DNA of 6,622 bases from Bacteroides sp. (GTDB taxonomy: Bacteria; Bacteroidota; Bacteroidia; Bacteroidales; Bacteroidaceae). Both the position numbers and the translations under genes were made by a program. Positions 1-6,622 of the stretch are shown here, piece after piece; position 1 is the stretch's first letter, and the number at the start of each line of letters is the position of its first letter. The notes beneath the pieces were generated by a model. It did not search any database, was not told the DNA's origin, and worked only from the letters and a program-made list of their open reading frames with translations. The stretch spans positions 9,408-16,029 of the forward strand of contig DYCT01000010.1 of NCBI GenBank assembly GCA_019417975.1. The letters run 5' to 3'.

Positions 1-1227
1 GATTAGACCTCCGATTGTGGCTCCTTTGGGGAGACCTATCTCTTTCACCTGATGTTTGGTTATTTTGGAGTTTTCATTGACTGTAAATTCGGCTACATCG
101 GCATTGGCAAAGGTGAGACATTTCACATTGCTTACGTCGGCATCGAGCATCATTTGGTAGATGTGGCTGGCAGCAATCATCTTTTTGTTGATGACAGTTC
201 CGATATCCAGGCTTTCGGCCATGCTGATATAATCGATATTTTCTACTTCGGCTACTGTTTTGCGTACTCCCATTCGTTTGGCTGCAAGACAAGCCAGAAT
301 GTTTGTTTCAGAGTTTCCTGTCAGTGCCACAAATGCTTCTGTATTTTTAATACCTTCGTCTATCAGCAGGTTTATGTCGCGTCCGTCTCCATTGATAATC
401 ATTACCTTGTCATCAATCAATTCGGTAAGCCGCTCGCAGCGTGCATAATCTTTTTCGATGATTTTCACCTGCATATAGTCCGGCACATATTGGGCCGTGC
501 GTACAGCAATGCGACTTCCACCCATAATCATCACGTTTCGTACATCGGGATATGTTTCTTTTCCGGCTATTTGGCGGATGTAAGGGATGTATTTTTTCGT
601 GGTTGTAAAATAGACAATATCGTATAGCTTGATGACATCATCACCTCGTGGGATAATTGTTTCGTTTCCTCTTTTGATGGCTACTACGTGAAAAGGAACG
701 TTTCTTCCTCCCAGTTCGCATAAAGGGATGTTTAAGATTTGGGCTTGTTCGCGCATCTTGGTTCCAATCAAGATTAAGGAACCTCCACAGAATTCCCAAC
801 ACTGGCGTATCCAGCTCATACGTACAGACGCTACGATTTCTTTAGCTGCCAGCATTTCCGGATAGATAAGCGAGTCGACTCCCAACTTTTGGAAAAACTC
901 TTTGTTCTTAGGTAACAGGTATTCGTAGTTGTCAATGCGGGCAACCGTTTTTTTAGCACCTAAGTTTGTGGCAATCATACACGCCGTCATGTTTTGGCTT
1001 TCATCGGGAGTGACTGCAACAAACAAGTCGGCTCCGGATACGCCCGAATCTTTCAATCCGGCAATGGACGAAGGCGATACATTGACAGTCATCAAGTCGA
1101 AGTTAGAGTCGAGCTTGCTCAAGCGCTCTTCGTCACCATCCATCAGAATGATGTCTTGTTTTTCGCCGGAAAGCAATTTTGCCAAGTGGGTTCCAACAGC
1201 TCCGGCACCAGCTATAATTATTTTCAT
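1..1227 (-). CDS. trkA: Trk potassium uptake system NAD-binding regulatory protein TrkA (C-terminus cut by window edge)
   Basis: TrkA is the cytoplasmic subunit that binds the TrkH/TrkG potassium channel and gates it through nucleotide binding. The 409 codons in the window are open and show the TrkA duplication of Rossmann plus RCK_C domains. The first Rossmann fold has GAGAVG at residues 7-12 and the acidic D30 ending strand 2. A first RCK_C domain occupies about residues 140-225. A second Rossmann fold starts near 231, with GGSRIA at 236-241 and E258 as the equivalent acid. The second RCK_C domain begins near 370 and runs off the left edge. Known TrkA proteins have about 450 residues, so some 35-50 are missing. 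The start ATG (1227-1225) overlaps the dxs stop codon, which implies an operon with translational coupling. The second glycine motif ends in Ala rather than Gly, so its nucleotide affinity may differ. Identity is firm from the duplicated layout; no stop codon or terminator is visible. Confidence 0.95.
   Translation of the reverse strand, partial: MKIIIAGAGAVGTHLAKLLSGEKQDIILMDGDEERLSKLDSNFDLMTVNVSPSSIAGLKDSGVSGADLFVAVTPDESQNMTACMIATNLGAKKTVARIDNYEYLLPKNKEFFQKLGVDSLIYPEMLAAKEIVASVRMSWIRQCWEFCGGSLILIGTKMREQAQILNIPLCELGGRNVPFHVVAIKRGNETIIPRGDDVIKLYDIVYFTTTKKYIPYIRQIAGKETYPDVRNVMIMGGSRIAVRTAQYVPDYMQVKIIEKDYARCERLTELIDDKVMIINGDGRDINLLIDEGIKNTEAFVALTGNSETNILACLAAKRMGVRKTVAEVENIDYISMAESLDIGTVINKKMIAASHIYQMMLDADVSNVKCLTFANADVAEFTVNENSKITKHQVKEIGLPKGATIGGLI
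1224..1227 (-). other. ATGA stop/start overlap joining dxs and trkA
   Basis: On the minus strand the trkA start ATG (1227-1225) shares two bases with the dxs stop TGA (1226-1224). Such 4-base overlaps typically allow a terminating ribosome to restart on the next gene, so dxs and trkA are almost certainly co-transcribed and probably translated in a fixed ratio. The overlap is seen directly; the coupling is inferred. Confidence 0.9.
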
Positions 1228-3119
1228 TTTACCAATTCGTTATAGATTCCATCCTCATCGATTCGGCAAAGATGATACAGCTCTTTTATAGAGCCGTGCT
1301 CCACAAAGTTGTCCGGTAGACCCATACGTCTTACTTCGGGGTGATAGTGGTTGTCTGCCATGAATTCGAGGATTGCACTACCCATTCCTCCTTTGATAAC
1401 TCCGTCTTCAAGCGTTATGATGGTTTGGAATTTTTGTCCTATTGTGTGAAGCATCTCTTCATCGAGCGGTCTTAGAAAGCGCAAATCGTAATGTGCAATG
1501 CTGATTCCTTTTTCGGCTTCGGCACGTGCAATGGCGCCTTCTGCTTGATATCCTATCGGCCCGATAGAAATGACAGCTATGTCTGTACCTTCTTTCAGAC
1601 AGCGACCTTTACCTACTTCTATTTCGGTCAATGGACATTTCCAGTCGACCAATCTGCCTCTGCCACGTGGGTATCGGATGACGAAAGGCCCTTTGTTGGG
1701 TAGCTGAGCCGTGTACATCAGCCGTCTTAATTCGTGCTCGTCATAAGGCGATGATATGGTCAGATTGGGGATAGAACGCATATAAGCCAAATCGAATGCT
1801 CCATGATGGGTTGGACCATCTTCGCCTACCAGACCGGCACGGTCTAAACAGAACACAACGTTTAGGTTCAGAAGTGCCACATCGTGAATGACATTGTCGT
1901 AAGCCCGTTGCATAAACGAAGAATAGATATTGCAGAACGGGAGTAATCCGTCTTTTGCCATACCCCCTGAGAATGTTACAGCATGTCCTTCTGCAATGCC
2001 TACATCGAAAGCACGATGAGGCATTTTTTCCATCAAGATATTCATGGAACAGCCTGTTGGCATAGCTGGGGTTACTCCTACGATTTTTTCATTTTGTTCT
2101 GCCAACTCTACGATGGTATTTCCGAATACTTGTTGGTAGAGTGGGGGAATTCCGTTGCTGTCTACAACTTGGCGTTTGCCTGTTGCCGGGTCAAATTTAC
2201 CCGGAGCGTGCCAGATGGTTGCCGATTCTTCAGCAAACTTGTATCCTTTTCCTTTGGTGGTATGCAGGTGTAGGATTTTAGGACCTTTCATGTCTTTTAT
2301 ATCCCGTAGTACACGAACCAAATTTTTAACATCGTGTCCATCGAAAGGACCGAAGTAGCGGATATTCATCCCTTCGAATATATTTTGCTGTTCCGACAGC
2401 ATTGATTTTAAGCTGTTGTTAAAGCGAATCAGGCTTTTTCTACGCTCATCCGTCAAGATACCCCAGCTGGTGAACATACGGGCTAACCGGAAACGCATAC
2501 GGTTATAGCAGCTTGTTGTATTCAGGTTCAGCAGATATTGTTTCATGCCTCCTACGCTTCGGTCAATAGACATGTTATTGTCGTTTAGGATAATGAGCAT
2601 GTCGTTTGGCGTAGATGATGTATTGTTTAACCCTTCGAATGCAAGTCCTCCGCTCATAGAACCATCGCCAATGATTGCTACGACATGGCGATTGTCTTCC
2701 TTCTTTAATTTAGCTGCTACAGCCATGCCCAATGCTGCAGAGATTGAATTGGAGGCGTGTCCGCAGCTGAACGTGTCGTATGGACTTTCTTCGGGTGAGG
2801 GGAATGGACGGATGCCTTTGAACTTACGGTTGGTAGAGAACTGGTCTCTTCGCCCGGTCAGAATTTTATGGCCATAAGCTTGATGTCCCACATCCCATAC
2901 AAGTCGGTCGTAGGGTGTATTGAATACGTAATGGAGTGCCACAGTCAGCTCCACTACACCGAGGCTTGATGCAAAATGTCCAGGATTGCATGACAGCTCT
3001 TTTATAATGTCTTGTCTTAGCTCATTGCATACTTCGGGCAAATCTTCGATGTCTAACCGGCGTAGGTCTTCGGGAGTATCAATGGCATTTAGCAAGCTAT
3101 ATTCAGTTTCTTTATTCAT
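1224..3119 (-). CDS. dxs: 1-deoxy-D-xylulose-5-phosphate synthase
   Basis: DXS condenses pyruvate with glyceraldehyde 3-phosphate, releasing CO2, to form 1-deoxy-D-xylulose 5-phosphate. This is the committed step of the MEP isoprenoid pathway; the product can also feed thiamine and pyridoxal phosphate synthesis. It is a cytoplasmic, thiamine diphosphate-dependent, transketolase-like homodimer. At 631 residues it is full length (E. coli has 620). The N-terminal ThDP domain has GHFASSLG (47-54, H48), WDVGHQAYGHK (75-85, H79) and the Mg-ThDP motif from GDG (151-153) to NDN (179-181). The central pyrimidine-binding domain has E377 in DVGIAEGHAVT, R427, H438 in GEDGPTH, and R482 in IRYPRG. The last 130 or so residues are the transketolase C-terminal domain. 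Key residues matching E. coli H49, E370, R420, H431 and R478 are all present. One change is GEGH-like: IAEGHAV replaces the usual IAEQHAV. The ATG at 3119 has no clear Shine-Dalgarno, as is normal in Bacteroides. It is first in a unit with trkA and divergent from the GSCFA gene. Confidence 0.98.
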   Translation of the reverse strand: MNKETEYSLLNAIDTPEDLRRLDIEDLPEVCNELRQDIIKELSCNPGHFASSLGVVELTVALHYVFNTPYDRLVWDVGHQAYGHKILTGRRDQFSTNRKFKGIRPFPSPEESPYDTFSCGHASNSISAALGMAVAAKLKKEDNRHVVAIIGDGSMSGGLAFEGLNNTSSTPNDMLIILNDNNMSIDRSVGGMKQYLLNLNTTSCYNRMRFRLARMFTSWGILTDERRKSLIRFNNSLKSMLSEQQNIFEGMNIRYFGPFDGHDVKNLVRVLRDIKDMKGPKILHLHTTKGKGYKFAEESATIWHAPGKFDPATGKRQVVDSNGIPPLYQQVFGNTIVELAEQNEKIVGVTPAMPTGCSMNILMEKMPHRAFDVGIAEGHAVTFSGGMAKDGLLPFCNIYSSFMQRAYDNVIHDVALLNLNVVFCLDRAGLVGEDGPTHHGAFDLAYMRSIPNLTISSPYDEHELRRLMYTAQLPNKGPFVIRYPRGRGRLVDWKCPLTEIEVGKGRCLKEGTDIAVISIGPIGYQAEGAIARAEAEKGISIAHYDLRFLRPLDEEMLHTIGQKFQTIITLEDGVIKGGMGSAILEFMADNHYHPEVRRMGLPDNFVEHGSIKELYHLCRIDEDGIYNELVK

Positions 3120-3136
3120 AGATACGCAAATAATAC

Positions 3137-3158
3137 GGCAAATTTAGCATAAATTGCC
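3137..3158. repeat. Near-perfect inverted repeat in the divergent promoter region (possible operator)
   Basis: The left arm is GGCAA, one unpaired A (3142), then TTTA (3137-3146). The right arm is TAAATTGCC (3150-3158). They are exact reverse complements apart from the extra A, giving nine paired bases per arm around the three-base centre GCA. The repeat covers the proposed dxs -7 box and lies just upstream of the proposed -7 box of the rightward unit. A regulator bound here could affect both promoters. It also lies upstream of the likely dxs transcript start, so it is more likely a DNA-level site than an RNA hairpin. AT-rich promoter DNA can form such repeats by chance, and no regulator is known from this sequence. 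Confidence 0.4.
3139..3146 (-). promoter_or_regulatory. Candidate Bacteroides-type -7 promoter element for dxs-trkA
   Basis: Read on the minus strand, this is TAAATTTG, an exact match to the Bacteroides primary sigma factor -7 consensus TAnnTTTG. The box ends 19 bases before the dxs ATG, which would leave a very short leader of roughly 10-15 bases. I see no good TTTG -33 element at the expected distance upstream (around 3165-3170), so the call rests on one box plus position. Confidence 0.5.
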
Positions 3159-3168
3159 ATAAGTTGCT

Positions 3169-3176
3169 TACTTTTG
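3169..3176 (+). promoter_or_regulatory. Candidate Bacteroides-type -7 promoter element for the GSCFA-murF/alr unit
   Basis: The sequence TACTTTTG matches the -7 consensus TAnnTTTG exactly. It ends 33 bases before the ATG at 3210, so transcription would start near 3182-3184 with a leader of about 27 bases. The -33 element is poor: only TTTA at 3143-3146 lies at roughly the right distance. The box points away from the dxs box, with 22 bases between them. Its position also argues against translation starting at the TTG at 3174, which lies inside it. Confidence 0.5.
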
Positions 3177-3209
3177 CATGAAAAATTTAGACTTTGTCAA
3201 ATTATAGAA

Positions 3210-4205
3210 ATGGATTTCCGAACATTAGTAAGTCTGCCTGTCGGACAGATTCAGATTAATCATACGCATCAGTTGCTTTTGTTAGGTTCTTGTTTTGCCG
3301 ACAATGTAGGAAGCAAACTAAAAGAGAACAAGTTTGAAGTGGATTTGAACCCTTACGGAACGTTATACAATCCCATTTCCATAGCAGAGGCTTTGAAGGA
3401 AATAAAAGAAGGCAAGGTTTATACTCGGGAAGACCTTTATTTCTATCAAGGACAATGGCATAGTCCGATGCATCATAGCGTGTTTTCACACGAAGAGGCT
3501 GAAGTATGTTTACAGCGCATCAATACGCGTATTGATGAGGCCAGAGAGAAGTTGAATCGAGTGGATGTAGCTTTCATCACTTTAGGCTCTTCTTATTATT
3601 ATATAGACAAAGCAACCGGACGTGTGGTCGGTAATTGTCATAAACGACCCGAACGCGATTTTGAACGAAGGAGATTGAAGGGGACAACTGAGGTGAAAGA
3701 ATCATTGAACCGGATTGTCGCTTTGCTCGAAATGTTTAATCCCCAAGTACAAGTTATTTTTACGGTAAGTCCGATTCGTCACTTGCGCGATGGGCTGCAT
3801 GCCAATCAGGTGAGCAAAGGATTGTTGCTTGCTGCGTTGGATGAGGCTTGTTTGTCCGATTTGGGTAAACGGGTCTTTTATTTTCCTGCTTATGAAATAC
3901 TGATGGACGAGTTGCGCGACTATCGTTTCTATGCCGACGATATGGCACATCCGTCTTCGCTGGCAGTGGAATATGTGTGGACATGTTTCATGCGGTCTTA
4001 TTTCGATGCGTCTACTCAACAGGTGATTCGAACTTGGCAGGAGATTTATCGAAGTTTGCAGCATAGACCTTTGCGTCCGGGCTCCGATGAGCATAAATCA
4101 TTTTTAAAACAATTAGTGTTAAAGATAGAACGACTAAAAGAAAAATATCCGAATTTAGACGTTCAAAAAGAACTTGAATTATGTCGTATTCAATTGAAAG
4201 TATAG
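3210..4205 (+). CDS. GSCFA-domain protein (SGNH-hydrolase-like), function unknown
   Basis: This 331-residue protein carries the signature GSCFA at residues 26-30, which names the family; its biochemical role is not established. The fold is related to SGNH esterases/lipases. S27 is the likely nucleophile, and DDMAHPS (243-249) offers a C-terminal DxxH pair, D244 and H247. Other conserved-looking blocks are NPYGTLYNP (47-55), ITLGSSYYY (123-131), GNCHK (141-145) and VSPIRH (186-191). The C-terminal 40 or so residues look helical and basic. There is no signal peptide or membrane segment, so it is probably cytoplasmic. I chose the ATG at 3210 over an upstream TTG at 3174 because the TTG lies in a promoter match and the product MDFRTLV... 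fits family N-termini. The gene is first in its unit and its end overlaps murF/alr by 25 bases, which suggests a cell-envelope role. Hydrolase or acyltransferase activity is inference. Confidence 0.9.
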   Translation: MDFRTLVSLPVGQIQINHTHQLLLLGSCFADNVGSKLKENKFEVDLNPYGTLYNPISIAEALKEIKEGKVYTREDLYFYQGQWHSPMHHSVFSHEEAEVCLQRINTRIDEAREKLNRVDVAFITLGSSYYYIDKATGRVVGNCHKRPERDFERRRLKGTTEVKESLNRIVALLEMFNPQVQVIFTVSPIRHLRDGLHANQVSKGLLLAALDEACLSDLGKRVFYFPAYEILMDELRDYRFYADDMAHPSSLAVEYVWTCFMRSYFDASTQQVIRTWQEIYRSLQHRPLRPGSDEHKSFLKQLVLKIERLKEKYPNLDVQKELELCRIQLKV

Positions 4206-6622
4206 CTAGTAATATTAGAGCAAAATTATATTGTAGTCATCCGGCTCAAGTGAGTTGGTTGCTGACCGATAGCCGTTCGTTGAGCTTTCCGGAAGAAACT
4301 TTGTTTTTTGCTTTGAAGACAAAACGAAACGATGGACATAAATATATCCCGGAATTGTATGCTCGTGGTGTTCGCAATTTTGTAGTAAATAGTTTACCGG
4401 ACGATAAGGAAACGTTTCAAGATGCCAATTTCTTGCAAGTGTCCGACCCATTGAAGGCTTTGCAGCGCTTGGCAGAGGTTCATCGTTGTCGGTATCAGAT
4501 GCCTGTCATCGGCATTACGGGCAGCAATGGTAAAACCGTTGTGAAGGAGTGGCTTTATCAGCTTTTGAGTTCCACCCGTGCCATTGTCCGTTCTCCCCGT
4601 AGTTATAATTCGCAGATAGGAGTCCCTCTTTCTGTGTGGATGCTTAACGAACAAGCCGATTTGGGTATCTTCGAAGCTGGTATTTCCGAGCAAGGAGAAA
4701 TGGATTCTCTGCAAAGCATCATTCGTCCTACTATTGGTGTTTTGACCAACATCGGTGGGGCGCATCAGGAGAATTTTACGTCTTTGCAGGAAAAATGCCT
4801 CGAAAAGCTTACTTTGTTTAAAGGATGTGATGTCATTATTTATAATGGCGACAATGAACTTATTTCCACTTGTGTGAACAAGAGTTTGTTTACCGCCAAG
4901 GAGATTGCCTGGTCGCAGAAAGACTCCGAACGTCCGCTTTTTATCCGTGGTATTCAGAAATACGAAGACCATACACGCATTCTGTTCCGCTATTTAGGAA
5001 TCGAGAGCGAATATCAGATTCCTTTCATTGACGATGCTTCGATTGAAAATTCGCTTCACTGTTTGGCTGTATGTATTTATCTGATGCTTACTCTCGAACA
5101 GATTCAATATGGGATGGCACATCTGGAACCGGTGGCTATGCGCTTGGAAGTGAAAGAAGGGAAAAATGGATGTATCCTCATCAACGACACTTATAATTCT
5201 GATTTGGCATCGCTCGATATTGCACTTGATTTTCAGTTCCGCCGTTCGCAGAGCAAGAAAATGAAGCGGACACTTATTCTGAGCGATATGTTGGAAACCG
5301 GACAGAGTAACAACATGCTCTATCGCAAGGTGGCGCAATATGTGCATAGTAGGGGGATTGACAAGTTTATAGGAATCGGTCAGGAATTGTCGCTGGCTGA
5401 AAACAAGTTTAATGTAGAAAAGTATTTCTTTCCGGATACGGTTGCTTTTTTAGCATCCGATGTCTATCAGAATTTACGCAACGAGTTAGTCTTGATTAAG
5501 GGTGCCCGTAAGTTTCATTTTGAAGAAATATCAGAATCACTTGAACTGAAAGTACATGAAACCATTCTTTCCATTAATCTGAGTGCATTGGTCGATAATC
5601 TGAATTATTTCCGCAGTCGTTTGCATGCCGATACCAAGATGGTTTGTATGATTAAGGCATCGGCTTATGGAGCCGGCTCGTACGAGATAGCCAAGACTTT
5701 GCAAGACCATAAGGTCGATTATTTGGCTGTAGCGGTTGCCGATGAAGGGTCAGAACTTCGGAAGGCAGGTATCACCAGTTCCATTTTGATTATGAATCCG
5801 GAAATCTCTGCTTTCAAGACTTTGTTTGATTATAAGTTGGAACCCGAAATCTATAGTTTCCATTTGCTCGAAGCTTTGATAAAAGAAGCGAAGAAAGAGG
5901 GCATTACCGACTTTCCGGTACACATTAAGTTGGATACAGGAATGCATCGTCTGGGATTCAGATCCGAAGAGATTCCGCATTTGATAGAAGTGTTGAAGGG
6001 GCAGACCGCTGTAATCCCTCGTTCGGTATTCTCACATCTTGTGGGAAGCGACAGTGAGCGTTTCGATGCCTTTACCCGCATGCAGATAGAAACTTTCGAG
6101 CGGGCAGCAGCTCAGTTGCAAGATGCTTTTCCGCATAAGATACTGCGTCATATCTGTAATTCAGCAGGTATTGAACGTTTTCCCGGAGCACAGTTCGATA
6201 TGGTACGTTTGGGCATCGGACTTTATGGTATCAATCCGGTGGACAATTCGATTATTCATAACGTGAGCTCGTTGCATACCACCATTTTGCAAATAAAGGA
6301 TGTGCCGTGCGATGATACGGTAGGGTATAGTCGAAAAGGCACCCTTGACCGTGACTCGCGTATTGCCGCTATTCCTATTGGATATGCCGATGGGCTGAAC
6401 CGTCATTTGGGCAACAGACATGGCTATTGTTTGGTAAATGGGCATAAGGCTTATTATGTGGGTAATATTTGTATGGATGTGTGTATGATTGATGTTACCG
6501 ATATCCCTTGTAAGGAAGGCGACCAGGTGGAAATCTTTGGCGATAATCTGCCGGTGACAGTCTTGTCGGATATTCTCGATACGATTCCTTATGAGATTCT
6601 TACCGGTATTTCTACGCGCGTG
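4181..6622 (+). CDS. Bifunctional MurF / alanine racemase fusion (last few residues beyond window edge)
   Basis: This is a two-domain cytoplasmic peptidoglycan precursor enzyme; 814 codons are open to the right edge. Residues 1 to about 455 are MurF, which uses ATP to join D-Ala-D-Ala to UDP-MurNAc-tripeptide. Seen are TDSR near residue 29, the ATP loop GSNGKT (114-119), TNIGGAH (189-195), K209 as the likely carbamylated lysine, MRLE (320-323), NDTYNSD (335-341) and KGAR (440-443). Residues from about 460 are a fold-type III, PLP-dependent alanine racemase making D-alanine from L-alanine. It has the PLP lysine K492 in IKASAYGAG, R590 in DTGMHRLG, R676 in RLGIGLYG, the second catalytic base Y716 in VGYSRKGT, GYADG (734-738) and MD (765-766). 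The end, EILTGISTRV, matches the racemase C-terminus, so probably only 10-15 residues are missing. Both active sites look intact. The fusion is typical of Bacteroidetes. The start ATG lies inside the GSCFA gene with no Shine-Dalgarno, which suggests translational coupling. Confidence 0.96.
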   Translation, partial: MSYSIESIASNIRAKLYCSHPAQVSWLLTDSRSLSFPEETLFFALKTKRNDGHKYIPELYARGVRNFVVNSLPDDKETFQDANFLQVSDPLKALQRLAEVHRCRYQMPVIGITGSNGKTVVKEWLYQLLSSTRAIVRSPRSYNSQIGVPLSVWMLNEQADLGIFEAGISEQGEMDSLQSIIRPTIGVLTNIGGAHQENFTSLQEKCLEKLTLFKGCDVIIYNGDNELISTCVNKSLFTAKEIAWSQKDSERPLFIRGIQKYEDHTRILFRYLGIESEYQIPFIDDASIENSLHCLAVCIYLMLTLEQIQYGMAHLEPVAMRLEVKEGKNGCILINDTYNSDLASLDIALDFQFRRSQSKKMKRTLILSDMLETGQSNNMLYRKVAQYVHSRGIDKFIGIGQELSLAENKFNVEKYFFPDTVAFLASDVYQNLRNELVLIKGARKFHFEEISESLELKVHETILSINLSALVDNLNYFRSRLHADTKMVCMIKASAYGAGSYEIAKTLQDHKVDYLAVAVADEGSELRKAGITSSILIMNPEISAFKTLFDYKLEPEIYSFHLLEALIKEAKKEGITDFPVHIKLDTGMHRLGFRSEEIPHLIEVLKGQTAVIPRSVFSHLVGSDSERFDAFTRMQIETFERAAAQLQDAFPHKILRHICNSAGIERFPGAQFDMVRLGIGLYGINPVDNSIIHNVSSLHTTILQIKDVPCDDTVGYSRKGTLDRDSRIAAIPIGYADGLNRHLGNRHGYCLVNGHKAYYVGNICMDVCMIDVTDIPCKEGDQVEIFGDNLPVTVLSDILDTIPYEILTGISTRV

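Noticed and set aside
1..60. Downstream trkH, or a terminator after trkA
   Set aside because: trkH is expected from Trk biology but trkA is still open at the left edge, so neither is visible in this window.
52..627. A 191-codon plus-strand open frame
   Set aside because: It lies opposite trkA, whose frame shows clear Rossmann and RCK motifs. The translated product is rich in Phe, His, Cys and Tyr, typical of an antisense shadow.
3123..3131. A second possible dxs -7 box, TATTATTTG on the minus strand
   Set aside because: It has three bases rather than two between TA and TTTG, and lies so close to the ATG that almost no leader would remain.
3174..3209. TTG start at 3174 adding 12 residues to the GSCFA protein
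   Set aside because: The TTG is inside the TACTTTTG promoter match and the extra residues do not resemble family N-termini. The ATG at 3210 is better placed.
3702..4094. A 130-codon minus-strand open frame inside the GSCFA gene
   Set aside because: It is antisense to a conserved region that includes the SPIRH and DDMAHPS blocks, and shows no recognisable domain.
4394..4972. A 192-codon minus-strand open frame, with a further 117-codon frame at 4994-5347
   Set aside because: Both lie antisense to the MurF domain, whose motifs are intact through this stretch. Their products resemble no family I recognise and have no promoter or neighbour context.

Overview
The window looks like core chromosomal DNA from a Bacteroides or Phocaeicola-type member of the Bacteroidales. 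The evidence is a MurF-alanine racemase fusion, a GSCFA-family protein, a DXS of the Bacteroides type, no clear Shine-Dalgarno sequences before the starts, and two matches to the Bacteroides -7 promoter box (TAnnTTTG). Codon use looks even across all four genes. I see no mobile element, RNA gene, CRISPR array or other sign of recent transfer.

Layout: four genes form two divergent transcription units that leave a 90-bp intergenic region (3120-3209). Leftward (minus strand) are dxs (3119 to 1224), for the first step of the MEP isoprenoid pathway, and then trkA (1227 to beyond the left edge), the NAD-binding regulatory subunit of the Trk potassium uptake system. They overlap by 4 bases (ATGA). 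Rightward (plus strand) are a 331-residue GSCFA-domain protein (3210-4205) of unknown function and a MurF-Alr fusion (4181 to beyond the right edge). These overlap by 25 bases. The TrkA C-terminus and probably only the last few residues of MurF-Alr lie outside the window.

How the genes may work together: DXS supplies isoprenoid precursors, including those for undecaprenyl phosphate, the lipid carrier of peptidoglycan units. MurF-Alr makes D-alanine and attaches D-Ala-D-Ala to the UDP-MurNAc-tripeptide. The divergent promoter region therefore separates two supply lines of cell-wall synthesis. Any shared regulation is inference. TrkA is a potassium-transport subunit with no direct biochemical link to DXS; its partner channel gene trkH may follow beyond the left edge but is not visible.

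Nothing here is clearly a new system. The points most worth a second look are the compact divergent promoter region, which contains a near-palindrome, and the uncharacterised GSCFA protein tightly coupled to a cell-wall enzyme.
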